Positions 26,236 to 33,867 are shown, counted from the stretch's first letter. The stretch: DNA of 64,000 bases from Amycolatopsis kentuckyensis (GCF_002155975.1 NZ_MUMI01000313.1:1-64000), one strand, 5' to 3'. Translations and numbers: made by a program. Notes: a model not told the origin generated them from the sequence alone.

Positions 26236-26895
26236 CTACCGTGGTTGTCCGGACCTGTCGCCGACCGGGGCCAGCAGCACGCCCAAGGCGATCAGTTCCG
26301 TCAGCGCCATCCCGCGTTCCACCAGGCCGAGCGGGATGAGCGTCCACCAGCGGCCGTCCTCCGCCGCGGCCACCACCACCGCGCCCAGGATCACCGCGAA
26401 CCAGCCCAGCGACAGGATCCCCAGCACGATCGCCAGCCGGCGGCGCCCGGGCGACGACGGGAACGCCGTGCGCGCCGCGACCAGGACCGCCAGTGGCAGG
26501 GCCACGAACGCCACCACGCTCGCGATCCGGTGCAGCGTGCCGCCGAAGTCCGCGCGGGAGACCGTGGCCCAGTCCGGTTTGGGGAACGCCACGATGACCA
26601 GCAGCCCGACTGTCCACAGTGTCCCCAGGATCGCCGCGGGCACCGGGAGCCGCCGTTGGCCGCGCAGGACCGTCAGGCCGGCCGCCGAGCCGAGGGCGAC
26701 CAGGACGACCGCGAGGTCGAAGACCCACTTGCGATCGGACAAGCCGTATTCGCTGATCGTGCGGCGGGTGACGCTGATTTCGTCCGTCGGCGGGATGACC
26801 TGCAGCAACAGCACCAGGCCGGCGCCGATCACCAAGGCCGCGATGCCCGTCAGCGAGACCGCGACCGACACCCGTCGCGCAGGGAACGTGACCAT
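26236..26895 (-). CDS. DUF998 integral membrane protein
   Basis: The protein has 219 residues with about six transmembrane helices. The first loop contains 'RRTISEYGLSDRKWVFDLAVVLVALGS', the S-E-Y-G/A-L signature of DUF998, and 'ADFGGTLHRIASVVAFVALPLAVL' carries the conserved His/Arg helix. Function is unknown; members are multi-pass inner-membrane proteins. Confidence 0.82.
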   Translation of the reverse strand: MVTFPARRVSVAVSLTGIAALVIGAGLVLLLQVIPPTDEISVTRRTISEYGLSDRKWVFDLAVVLVALGSAAGLTVLRGQRRLPVPAAILGTLWTVGLLVIVAFPKPDWATVSRADFGGTLHRIASVVAFVALPLAVLVAARTAFPSSPGRRRLAIVLGILSLGWFAVILGAVVVAAAEDGRWWTLIPLGLVERGMALTELIALGVLLAPVGDRSGQPR

Positions 26896-27058
26896 GGACC
26901 GACAGTAGCCGACCGGTGGTTGAACTCTCCGTGAAAGTGTGGAGCGGGTTGAACGCTGTACGACTTACGGCGGTGTCCGCGGCCGGATTTCCTCCATTAT
27001 GGTCGCTCGGTTCCGGTACGTCCGTGCGTGCCGGTCTCGGTCAAGGAGGTCGCTTCCT

Positions 27059-28219
27059 GTGGGGAATTCACCAAGACGGCTGGTGATGCTGGCTTCGGCC
27101 GTCGCACTGGCCGGAACGTTCGTCGCGCTGCCGTCCGGCACGGCGGGCGCGGCGCAGAACATCCTGCGCGCCGACAAGTCGGTGGCGCGCTCGTGCTTCG
27201 CGAAAGTGCTGCCCAAGGGCACCGCGGGCACCGATCGCCGCGAGCTGACGTCCACCGTGGACGGACTCGTCCAGGCGCGGCTCAAGCCGGCGCAGGGCGC
27301 GGAGGGCGACTGGGACGTCGCCGTGTTCGACAAGGCCACCGGCGCGGTGGTCGCCGCCTCGGCCGCGTTGCGCAGCCACGAACTCGCCGAAAGCTTCGTG
27401 AAGAAGGGGCAGGAACTCGTCGTCCAGGGCTGCCGGTACGGCGGCTCGGCCGGCCAGGCGCAGCTGGGGGTCGACTTCCTGGCGCTGACGCCGCAGGGCA
27501 CGCCGACCGGGACGACCCCGGCGGCCCAGCGCGCGGAGCTCGTCCGCGTCGAGACGCCCACGCGCGCCGACAAGAACAAGCTGACCGCCCTCGGCCTCGA
27601 CGTCACGGAGAAGGGTGACGCGACCGGCGTCGAGGTCGTCCTCGCCGGCGACGCCGACCGCAAGACGCTCAAGGACAGCGGCTTCAAGTCGAAGGTCATC
27701 GAGGCGGACCTGTCGGCCAAGTCCGTCCAGGACGCGAAGACCGACCGCCAGTACGCCGCCAAGACCGACGCGTCGGCGCTGCCGTCCGGGCGCACCAGCT
27801 ACCGGCACCTCTACGAGTACAACTTCGAGCTGAAGGAACTGGCCCGCAAGAACCCGGGCCTGGTCTCGGCGTTCACCATGCCGGAGTCGACCTGGGAAGG
27901 CCGGGACGTCGTCGGCGTCGAAATCGCCACCGACGTCAAGAACGTGACCGACGGCAAGCCGGTCAACTTCACCATGGGCGTGCACCACGCCCGGGAGTGG
28001 CCGGCCGGCGAGCACGTCATGGAATGGGCGTACGAGCTGGTCAACGGCTATTCGCGGGACGCCGCCATCCGCTCCATGGTCAGCAAGACGCGCAACATCG
28101 TCGTGCCGATCATCAACCCGGACGGCTTCGAGATCTCCCGCGAGGCCGAGCCCAAGGGCGACTTCACCCGCTTCGACTACGAAATGAAGTCAAATGGGGA
28201 GTCAGCGACCTTGCTCTGA
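27059..28219 (+). pseudogene. Secreted M14 zinc carboxypeptidase, 5' part, cut by prophage
   Basis: Translation starts at GTG 27059 behind AAGGAGGT, and 386 residues remain before a stop supplied by the incoming DNA. A signal peptide ends near AGAAQ, and a ~220-residue propeptide-like region follows. The peptidase domain starts at about 245 (SYRHLYEYNFELKEL). The first zinc motif is intact (HHAREWPAGE, His and Glu), as is 'IINPDGFEISREAEP'. The chain then leaves the family at FDYEMK, before the second zinc His and catalytic Glu. The rest should lie beyond the right prophage end, outside the window. Confidence 0.8.
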
Positions 28220-28247
28220 CCTGGGGCAGTACGTCTATCAAGATCAT
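28170..28247. other. Left prophage junction (attL region)
   Basis: Carboxypeptidase homology stops close to position 28190, within codons for FDYEMK, and the reading frame ends 30 bases later. The prophage integrase gene lies 1.4 kb inside. The exact core cannot be set without the right junction, which is outside the window. Confidence 0.55.
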
Positions 28248-28265
28248 CGGGTAAGAAACGGGTAA
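28248..28265. repeat. Paired CGGGTAA repeats near attL
   Basis: CGGGTAA occurs at 28248-28254 and 28259-28265, 11 bp apart (one helical turn), between the junction and the first phage gene. The layout suits integrase arm-type or excisionase binding sites. Confidence 0.3.
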
Positions 28266-28268
28266 AGC

Positions 28269-28436
28269 TCAGATGTCCTGGGCGCTGGCGTATCGGTGCT
28301 CTGCGCACATCCACACCGGCGTCTCGTTGCCCCAGATCTCCTCAGCGAACGGATCGGGTGCGAAAGTCACCTCGCCGCCGCAAGATCCGCTTCCCGCATC
28401 CACGCACTCGCCCGGCTCCGTCGACTCGGCCGTCAT
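28269..28436 (-). CDS. Small Cys-containing phage protein
   Basis: The protein has 55 residues, and its ATG at 28436 overlaps the previous stop. Cys pairs (GECVDAGSGSCGG ... WMCAEH) suggest a zinc knuckle. It is the last gene of the six-gene leftward operon beside attL. Confidence 0.6.
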   Translation of the reverse strand: MTAESTEPGECVDAGSGSCGGEVTFAPDPFAEEIWGNETPVWMCAEHRYASAQDI

Positions 28437-28771
28437 TCCGCGTCCATCACGACCGGGTCGGACAAAGTCGCCGCGACGACGGTGACCATCTCCACGTGTC
28501 CGCGCTCCGCGTCCGCCAGCGTGGAGTACCGATCGCACTGTTCGTCGTGGCTAGATCCTTCCGCGAAGACCATCGTCTCGAAGATGATCGGCAGCTCGGA
28601 TCCGAAGCTGTGATCGATCCCGAGCCAGACGGTCGACACCTCGAAGACCTTGCTGGGATCGGCCGCATCCATGATCGTTGACCGCGCGACGCGCTTGTAG
28701 TCAGCTTCGCTGATCAGTACCCCGAACTGGCCGTCGGTGATCGGCAGACCGTCTTTGTCGTAGTAGTTCAT
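28433..28771 (-). CDS. Conserved actinophage protein, function unknown
   Basis: The protein has 112 residues behind GGAGG. It opens 'MNYYDKDGLPITDGQFGVL' and has 'YKRVARSTI' and 'VSTVWLGIDHSFG ... IFETMVF', a pattern shared by many actinophage small proteins (YxxDGxPI...W.G.DH). The DHS and FET segments look like a conserved site. Stop and start overlap the neighbours by 4 bases. Confidence 0.72.
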   Translation of the reverse strand: MNYYDKDGLPITDGQFGVLISEADYKRVARSTIMDAADPSKVFEVSTVWLGIDHSFGSELPIIFETMVFAEGSSHDEQCDRYSTLADAERGHVEMVTVVAATLSDPVVMDAE

Positions 28772-28956
28772 CGCTCCTCCATCTCCGGATACCATGACGC
28801 CATGGCGACATCGAGTTCGATCACATCTGGGTGTTCGCAGAACTCGGCGAAGTCCGCGGCCTCCAGGGTTCGCATCATCCACGTGAGCTGCTCGACGTTC
28901 ATGAACATCGCGTGCGCCTGAATGTGCGCCGGGAGGTTGCGGTCGTCGGCGGTCAT
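28768..28956 (-). CDS. Small phage protein, function unknown
   Basis: A 62-residue acidic helical protein with 4-base overlaps on both sides. No family is recognised. Confidence 0.55.
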   Translation of the reverse strand: MTADDRNLPAHIQAHAMFMNVEQLTWMMRTLEAADFAEFCEHPDVIELDVAMASWYPEMEER

Positions 28957-29189
28957 GCCGCCGCCTGGGCGCACGGGTAATGCGACTCGCCGCCACGCTC
29001 GTGCCACGGACCAGGGTAGTTCGCCGTGCCCGGGATGGCCTGGCAGTTGCACCAGGTGTCCATCGGCGGCTTGACACGTCCCTCGACAAGGCCGCACGAC
29101 TCGCAGTCATCCGTCGGGGTGCCGCCCGGCGTACACATCTGCTCGCCGCAGCCCTCGCAGAACACGGGCGGTCCAAGAATGTAGCTCAT
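28953..29189 (-). CDS. Small zinc-binding phage protein
   Basis: The protein has 78 residues behind GGAGGACCG. It carries several Cys pairs (FCEGCGEQMC, DCESCG, WCNCQA), consistent with a zinc ribbon. It lies between the HTH gene and the 62-residue gene with 4-base overlaps. Confidence 0.62.
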   Translation of the reverse strand: MSYILGPPVFCEGCGEQMCTPGGTPTDDCESCGLVEGRVKPPMDTWCNCQAIPGTANYPGPWHERGGESHYPCAQAAA

Positions 29190-29404
29190 CGGTCCTCCTT
29201 TTTGCCGGCTCGCCATGCCATGCCGGGCCGCGATGATTCCCACTGTTCGATGTCGGCGAGTCGTTCCTTCTCCCAGCCCGGCGTGTAGGCGATCATGGCG
29301 TCCGGCTCGGGGAAGTCAGGGTGGCGGTTTCGCCAGCTGGCGACAGTGCTGACGGTCACGCCGAAATGTCGGGCGATGTCAGCGATGCCGAGGTAGGTCT
29401 TCAT
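29186..29404 (-). CDS. Excisionase-like HTH protein
   Basis: The protein has 72 residues. 'YLGIADIARHFGVTVSTVASWRNRHPDFPEPDAMIAYTPGWEKERLADIEQW' is a MerR/AlpA-type winged HTH of the sort used as a recombination directionality factor. Its place beside the integrase and attL supports a role as Xis, though it could be only a regulator. It is read from the promoter/operator at 29563-29606. Confidence 0.68.
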   Translation of the reverse strand: MKTYLGIADIARHFGVTVSTVASWRNRHPDFPEPDAMIAYTPGWEKERLADIEQWESSRPGMAWRAGKKEDR

Positions 29405-29556
29405 GCGACACGGCAGGCTTCAGCAAGCGCAGCTTGCCAGGTGAGGAAGCCCTGCTTCCTCCGACCGCCGCCGGATAGCCCATCAGCGGGCCGCGGCGAG
29501 CTCGACAACATCCAGTGACCGGTCAGGGAATTCTTCCAGATGTAATATTTGCTCAT
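29401..29556 (-). CDS. First gene of leftward operon, small phage protein
   Basis: The protein has 51 residues (MSKYYIWKNSLTGHW...). Its TGA overlaps the ATG of the HTH gene. The ATG lies 6 bases after a TAACCT -10 element, so the transcript is probably leaderless. The Tyr/Trp-rich N-terminus looks genuine; no family is recognised. Confidence 0.6.
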   Translation of the reverse strand: MSKYYIWKNSLTGHWMLSSSPRPADGLSGGGRRKQGFLTWQAALAEACRVA

Positions 29557-29562
29557 GCGTCC

Positions 29563-29606
29563 AGGTTACGCGCCTACTGCAACCCTGTCAACACCTATCT
29601 CAGGGT
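29563..29606 (-). promoter_or_regulatory. Leftward promoter with 25-bp operator-like element (copy 1)
   Basis: The 25-bp element (29582-29606) begins ACCCTG and ends CAGGGT. On the minus strand it contains TTGACA (29591-29586). TAACCT (29568-29563) follows after 17 bases and the ATG at 29556 after 6 more. Identical elements occur at 58236 and 58514. Its last base is in the integrase stop codon. Confidence 0.68.
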
Positions 29607-30913
29607 CATTTACCGACGGCATCGTCGCCTACAGAAATGTCATCCGCAAACAGCTCGGCATCCACGATGTCGCGGGTGCGATCCTGCACGTCCGGCCACT
29701 CGTGCGTGTAGGTGTTCAGGGTGACCATCGGCGTCGAATGCCCCAACGCCATCTGCACCGTCTTGACCGACTTGCCTTTGTGGATCAGCAGCGTGGCGAA
29801 GTAGTGCCGCAGGTCGTGCAAGCCGTAGCCTGCCGGCAGGCCGTCGACAGCCGCGACAACGTCGCGCCACACGTCGGACCAGTAGCCGCCGTAGATCGGC
29901 CGGCCGCCCTCGTAGCCCGAGCCGACACGGCGGCTCGCGTCGCCCGCTTCGCGCTCCGGCGTCGTGAACAGCAGGTGGACGTCGCGTTCGACAGGTTTAC
30001 GTTCGTTCGTCCAATCCCACAATCTGACGGGCTTGAACACCTTGATGCCCGCGATGTGCGCTGACAGCTTCTCCGCGACACCAGTCGGCAGGTCGACGTC
30101 CCTGCTCGACAGTTTCGTCTTCGGCGCGGCGATGTGCACGCCACGGGCCTTCGTCCACTTCACCTGCTGGCGCACTCGCACTTCGCGGCGCAGGAAGTCG
30201 ACGTGTTCGAGCTCGAGGCCGAGGGCTTCCGACGGCCGCAGCCCGCAGCCGGCCGCGAGGAACGGCACCGGCGCCCAGCCTGGGCGGATCGCCGCGAGCT
30301 TCATCGACAGTTGGTGCACCTGAGCCGGAGTCGCGACGTGATACTTCCGCTTGTCGGGCGGCGGCAGGCTGACCGAGGTGCATGGGTTCTTGCCGATGAC
30401 GTCGTCGTCGAACGCGGTCGTGAACATCGCCTTGACGTAAACCCAGCCGGTGCCAAGGCTCGAGGCGGCCATCTGGTCGGCGCGGCCTTTCACCCAGGTT
30501 TGCAGCGTCGACCGCTTCAGCTCTGCCATGGCCTTGTTGCCAAGTGTCGGCAGGACGTGCAGGCGGAAGAAGCGTTCGACGCCGGCCGCGGTCGAGCCGT
30601 CATGGATCTGCGCGGCTCGCCACTTCTCGGCGTATTCGGCAACCGTCACCTGGCCGGCGCGAGGGTCGATGTACTTGCCGCGACTGATGTCGGCGTTGAC
30701 CTGACTATCCCACTCGTCAGCCCCGCCGGGCCCCATCTTCTTGTCGAACTTCTGCGTCAGGGTCTTCTTGGTGTCCGGGTCGACCCAGTCGACCCGCCAG
30801 CGTTTACCGCGGTTGTGACTGGCGCTGGGAACCTTCTTCCCCGTCTTGACCATCTTGCCGGTATTCGGGTCTTCGACGCGTTCGTCCTTGAACCATAGGT
30901 CGTGGACGCTCAC
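29606..30913 (-). CDS. int: Tyrosine-type site-specific integrase
   Basis: The protein has 435 residues: an N-terminal AP2-like arm-binding region (about 25-85), a SAM-like core-binding domain (about 90-175) and a catalytic domain (about 200-415). The catalytic set is visible: Arg in 'GCGLRPSEALGLE', 'HDLRHYFAT' (HxxR), 'ALGHSTPMVTLNTYTHEW' (GH and Tyr nucleophile). It integrates the phage into the M14 gene. The stop overlaps the operator of the leftward operon, and the start overlaps the small membrane-protein gene upstream by 4 bases. Confidence 0.95.
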   Translation of the reverse strand: MSVHDLWFKDERVEDPNTGKMVKTGKKVPSASHNRGKRWRVDWVDPDTKKTLTQKFDKKMGPGGADEWDSQVNADISRGKYIDPRAGQVTVAEYAEKWRAAQIHDGSTAAGVERFFRLHVLPTLGNKAMAELKRSTLQTWVKGRADQMAASSLGTGWVYVKAMFTTAFDDDVIGKNPCTSVSLPPPDKRKYHVATPAQVHQLSMKLAAIRPGWAPVPFLAAGCGLRPSEALGLELEHVDFLRREVRVRQQVKWTKARGVHIAAPKTKLSSRDVDLPTGVAEKLSAHIAGIKVFKPVRLWDWTNERKPVERDVHLLFTTPEREAGDASRRVGSGYEGGRPIYGGYWSDVWRDVVAAVDGLPAGYGLHDLRHYFATLLIHKGKSVKTVQMALGHSTPMVTLNTYTHEWPDVQDRTRDIVDAELFADDISVGDDAVGK

Positions 30914-31251
30914 TTCACCCTCCTGATGTACCCACCTGGTCCTGTGGCCCGTGCCAGCAGGTCGTCAATCGCTCGTTCCTCTTCAAGCGCCGCCTGCCTG
31001 GCTTCCATGGCGGCGAAGCGCCGGCGGATGACGTGCGCCCAGTAGACGCCCCAGGAGAACACCACGGCGATCATGGATGCCATGGTCATGCAGGCGATGA
31101 CAGCGTTCGGCACGGTTTCGTCGGACACGAATCCGATGTAGACGGCGCCGATGGCGAGAACGCTGATCGCGATCGCCATGATCAAAACGCAGTCGAACTC
31201 CCGGGCGGCGTCTTGAACCTTCGGCGCTTCGATGATCTTTTCGTGAATCAC
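30910..31251 (-). CDS. Small membrane protein co-transcribed with integrase
   Basis: The protein has 113 residues from GTG 31251 behind GGAGGGG. Two transmembrane helices (about 20-41 and 48-70) are followed by a charged coiled-coil tail (RRRFAAMEARQAALEEERAIDDLL). It might be a lysogenically expressed membrane factor such as superinfection exclusion; this rests on position only. Confidence 0.7.
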   Translation of the reverse strand: MIHEKIIEAPKVQDAAREFDCVLIMAIAISVLAIGAVYIGFVSDETVPNAVIACMTMASMIAVVFSWGVYWAHVIRRRFAAMEARQAALEEERAIDDLLARATGPGGYIRRVK

Positions 31252-31359
31252 GGCTACCCCTCCGATGAAATTTCAAGCAACTCTGTGTTACTAACATCAT
31301 CGTCGGAGATCGACGCAAACGTTGCAGGTTAGAGGTTACGGTCGCGTTGCGAGCCGGTG

Positions 31360-31797
31360 TCATCCGGCCCCTGGTGCAGATGCATCATCGCTGGTCCCGG
31401 CCTTCATCGCCCACGAATAAAGGCCTTCCGGCCCTAGCGCTTTGGCGATGCCGCGCAGTTCGGCCATGGTGTAGACGTTGCCGCCGACTTCGAACCGAGC
31501 TTCGTCGCTGTCGGTAGCCGTATCGGCACCGTCGTCGGCGGTCGCCGGGAACTCGTCGATCTCGCCGTCCAGCACGCGCTGCATGGTGCCCAGAGGGAGG
31601 CCGAAGAAGTCTTCGAGTGCGTTCATCGACGACTCGCTGACTACCCGACGGCCGGACTCAATGGCCTGAATCGTGTCGTCCGACACCGCAAAACCCGTAG
31701 CTTCGGCAAGCCGCAACTGGCTGGTGTAACCTCGAGCCTTCCGCGTGCGCCGGGCCAGCAGGCCGAGGAGTTTCTTGCGGTCACCACGTGCATCCAT
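31360..31797 (-). CDS. XRE-family HTH protein, probable immunity repressor
   Basis: The protein has 145 residues from ATG 31797, whose N-terminus (MDARGDRKKLLGLL) resembles actinophage repressors. The HTH spans about 12-62 (YTSQLRLAEATGFAVSDDTIQAIESGRRVVSESSMNALEDFFGL), and an acidic linker and C-terminal helix follow. No SD precedes 31797. An in-frame ATG at 31878, placed exactly for leaderless translation from its own promoter, would add 27 residues. It is divergent from the early genes. Confidence 0.75.
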   Translation of the reverse strand: MDARGDRKKLLGLLARRTRKARGYTSQLRLAEATGFAVSDDTIQAIESGRRVVSESSMNALEDFFGLPLGTMQRVLDGEIDEFPATADDGADTATDSDEARFEVGGNVYTMAELRGIAKALGPEGLYSWAMKAGTSDDASAPGAG

Positions 31798-31875
31798 GCG
31801 ATGACGATGGACCAGCGGCCGACTCCCATGCAAACCGCGCGTTGCTGGTCGATCAAGGATCTTCCCCACCTGAGT

Positions 31876-31909
31876 CATGCAGACACCGTAACTTGGCAAC
31901 CTACAGATC
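31876..31909 (-). promoter_or_regulatory. Leftward promoter of the repressor (leaderless layout)
   Basis: On the minus strand TTGCAG, an 18-base spacer and TACGGT lie 6 bases before ATG 31878. The spacing mirrors the opposing early promoter. Confidence 0.45.
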
Positions 31910-31956
31910 TGCAACTCCTGAACGAATCCTGTTATCGAGCCGTGACAGATCAGGAC

Positions 31957-31993
31957 TTGCGGGATTTTCAGGATTGTAAGTACTGTGATCGTC
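31957..31993 (+). promoter_or_regulatory. Rightward early promoter (leaderless layout)
   Basis: TTGCGG (31957-31962), 18 bases, then TACTGT (31981-31986), 7 bases before ATG 31994. It faces the repressor promoter and probably starts the long early transcript. Confidence 0.48.
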
Positions 31994-32239
31994 ATGAACA
32001 GCGAACAAGACCTCCTCGCCCTGATCGGCCCACTGCCCGAGCAGCCGCAGACGCCCACGGCGCCGACGCCGTGGCGGTGCGTACGGGATGACAGTGGCTT
32101 CGTCTACGACGTCAACGGCGTCCTGGTTGCGGAGTTCGTGGCCGCCGATATCGCGGCCCTGGTCGTCAAGCTCGTCAACGCCGCGGCGACCTCGCGCTGC
32201 GCCGGAGGCGCAGCGCGAGGTCGACCACTACGTCGATGA
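31994..32239 (+). CDS. First early phage gene, apparently frameshifted
   Basis: 81 residues run from ATG 31994. Residues 1-63 (EQDLLALIGPLPEQPQT..., 'VYDVNGVLVAEFVAADIAALVVKLVNAAA') look like a conserved actinophage small protein. The tail after that is low-complexity and Arg-rich, and begins exactly inside a perfect inverted repeat. The following frame continues with good coding sequence and no start, so the two parts were probably one gene. Confidence 0.6.
   Translation: MNSEQDLLALIGPLPEQPQTPTAPTPWRCVRDDSGFVYDVNGVLVAEFVAADIAALVVKLVNAAATSRCAGGAARGRPLRR
32187..32223. repeat. Perfect 17-bp inverted repeat at a loss of frame
   Basis: Bases 32187-32203 and 32207-32223 are exact reverse complements around a GGA loop. 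The reading frame shifts by +1 across this hairpin. Confidence 0.75.
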
Positions 32240-32402
32240 AGACGGCACGAAGTGGTGGGAGGTCGCGCCCGACAACTTCCGAATCGGCAAGACTCGCGAG
32301 CGCGCCATCGAACGCCATGCTGCGGAACCACTTCGCGGTCTCTCCGCCTGGACCGCCGAGCAGCTAGCCCGCGAGGGCGCCACCCCGGTCTACAAGCCGT
32401 GA
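32207..32402 (+). pseudogene. Downstream part of the frameshifted early gene
   Basis: After the hairpin the good frame encodes 'EVDHYVDEDGTKWWEVAPDN ... AWTAEQLAREGATPVY' to a stop at 32402, with no usable start nearby. Its stop overlaps the next small gene as GTGA. It may be made by frameshifting from the upstream frame or be dead. Confidence 0.5.
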
Positions 32403-32497
32403 CAACCCCGGCAGCCGGGCCGTCGAAGACGCCGCAGCCGACGCGACCCGCCAAGACGTCCCCGCCCACCAAGCCCCCGACGAAACCGCAGAGGTGA
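32399..32497 (+). CDS. Proline/lysine-rich mini-protein
   Basis: A 32-residue frame from GTG 32399, overlapping the previous stop (GTGA): TTPAAGPSKTPQPTRPAK... Low complexity; supported only by the coupling. Confidence 0.35.
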   Translation: MTTPAAGPSKTPQPTRPAKTSPPTKPPTKPQR

Positions 32498-32501
32498 CGC
32501 A

Positions 32502-32684
32502 ATGAAAGCACAGAACGCGGCCGCTATGCGCGCCTACCGCATCATCAACGGCCGCCAGAAGACCATCCCCATTCCGACCGAGGTGTTTGCCGCAGCGCTC
32601 GAGGCCGAAAGCCTGCAGCCGCTGGTCGACTTCCTCGGCGACGGCCTGGTCGCGGCGATCGCGATGGCGGCGAAGCAGTCATGA
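32502..32684 (+). CDS. Small phage protein
   Basis: The protein has 60 residues behind GAGGTG. 'MRAYRIINGRQKTIPIPTEVFAAALEAESLQPLVDFLGDG' is a short alpha/beta protein of unknown function. Its stop overlaps the next ATG. Confidence 0.6.
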   Translation: MKAQNAAAMRAYRIINGRQKTIPIPTEVFAAALEAESLQPLVDFLGDGLVAAIAMAAKQS

Positions 32685-32758
32685 ACGACGAAACCGGCGG
32701 CATCCTCTGCGTCCTGCTGTTCTTCGCGGCGCTCGCGCTCCTCGGGGCGTTGCTGTGA
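32681..32758 (+). CDS. Tiny membrane protein
   Basis: 25 residues with one hydrophobic helix (GGILCVLLFFAALALLGALL). ATGA and GTGA overlaps on both sides place it in the early operon. Confidence 0.5.
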   Translation: MNDETGGILCVLLFFAALALLGALL

Positions 32759-32931
32759 CCGAGACGCGATACCTGACGACCCCGCAGCTGTCGAAGCGCT
32801 GGGGCATCCCCGAAGGCACCCTCATCCACTGGCGCAAAGTCGGACGCGGGCCGAAGTACTACAAGCTCGGCCGCCACGTCCGCTACCGCGAAGCCGACAT
32901 CCAGAAGTTCGAAGCCGCGAGCGCCGCCTAG
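32755..32931 (+). CDS. Excisionase/AlpA-type helix-turn-helix protein
   Basis: The protein has 58 residues from GTG 32755. 'YLTTPQLSKRWGIPEGTLIHWRKVGRGPKYYKLGRHVRYREADIQKFEA' is a complete HTH_17 winged helix. It is the second candidate directionality factor or a Cro-like early regulator. Confidence 0.8.
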   Translation: MTETRYLTTPQLSKRWGIPEGTLIHWRKVGRGPKYYKLGRHVRYREADIQKFEAASAA

Positions 32932-33018
32932 ACAGCCGGCGGGGCGGAGAGAATAGGCCGCCGAGCCCGTCCGTTTCGCCGGTCACAAACATCCACGAAT
33001 TCGACGAAGGGCACTGCC

Positions 33019-33276
33019 ATGCCTGAAAGTAAGTTCGATCACGGTCCGATCAAAACGTTCGAGGTCACTTGGACGAACGGCCACGTCGAGGAGATCAAGG
33101 CGCATCAGGTAATCCTGCCGCTTCCCGACATGGGGGGCATGTATGGCGAGCTCGCTACGAAGCGCGTCGACTACATCAAGTTCCACGGCGAGATCGATGG
33201 GCGATGGCAGCTGGTCCTCGCCGTCCGGGCAGGCCTGATCGACGTCGTTCGCGACAAGGCCACAGAGACGCTGTAA
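33019..33276 (+). CDS. Phage protein, function unknown
   Basis: The protein has 85 residues (FEVTWTNGHVEEIKAHQVILP ... YIKFHGEIDGRWQLVLAVRAGLID), a probable beta-rich small domain. Its TAA shares a base with the next ATG. Confidence 0.65.
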   Translation: MPESKFDHGPIKTFEVTWTNGHVEEIKAHQVILPLPDMGGMYGELATKRVDYIKFHGEIDGRWQLVLAVRAGLIDVVRDKATETL

Positions 33277-33536
33277 TGCCCGCCGATCCTCACGCCGCGA
33301 AAGTCGCGGAATTCCTGCGACAAATCGACTTCCAGCGTCCGTGGATGAAAACCTACCTGGGCGATCCGCCGATGCTGGACGGCCGCAACCTCTGCACCTT
33401 TTGCGGCAAAGACTTCCCCGCGCACTCCGACGGCCGCACCGCTGTCTTCAGCTACAACGTGTCGCGGACGCTGCGCGAATACCACCGCTTCGACTTCGGC
33501 GGACACGGCTACTTCGAGGACGAAAGGACCGACTGA
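33276..33536 (+). CDS. Small zinc-binding phage protein
   Basis: The protein has 86 residues. 'LCTFCGKDFPAHSDGRTAVFSYNVSRTLREYH' has a CxxC plus later His, a probable zinc knuckle. It overlaps both neighbours by one base. Confidence 0.65.
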   Translation: MPADPHAAKVAEFLRQIDFQRPWMKTYLGDPPMLDGRNLCTFCGKDFPAHSDGRTAVFSYNVSRTLREYHRFDFGGHGYFEDERTD

Positions 33537-33679
33537 TGGAAGAACCATTCTGCGTCTGCGGCCACAACGAGTCGGAGCATCTTGAGATCGTCAACTACGC
33601 ATGCATGGGGCACGTTGGCGACAGGGTTTGCACCTGCCGTGGCTATCGCGAAGGTCGACGATCCCGGGATCCGGAATGA
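33536..33679 (+). CDS. Cys-rich mini-protein
   Basis: 47 residues: 'FCVCGHNESEHLE ... YACMGHVGDRVCTCRGY'. The paired Cys/His pattern is of a compact zinc fold common in actinophage early regions. Overlaps on both ends. Confidence 0.62.
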   Translation: MEEPFCVCGHNESEHLEIVNYACMGHVGDRVCTCRGYREGRRSRDPE

Positions 33680-33867
33680 CTGCCCCGCTGCCGCAGCCAG
33701 AACCGATGGGGGCCGCCGACTACGAAGAGCTAGCCAACTTCCTCGACGCCGAAGCCATTCGGGAGCGTCTCGCCAACGGCGGCGTCGCCAGCATTATCTA
33801 CACGCACATCGCGAAAACCGCGGCATACCTGCACGCCAAAGCCAAGAGGATCGAGGAACAGTCATGA
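33676..33867 (+). CDS. Small phage protein
   Basis: 63 residues, helical, ATGA overlap upstream and downstream. No recognisable domain. Confidence 0.55.
   Translation: MTAPLPQPEPMGAADYEELANFLDAEAIRERLANGGVASIIYTHIAKTAAYLHAKAKRIEEQS

Noticed and set aside
28170-28247. tRNA gene as integration site
   Set aside because: No cloverleaf or T-arm sequence is visible; the junction lies inside carboxypeptidase codons.
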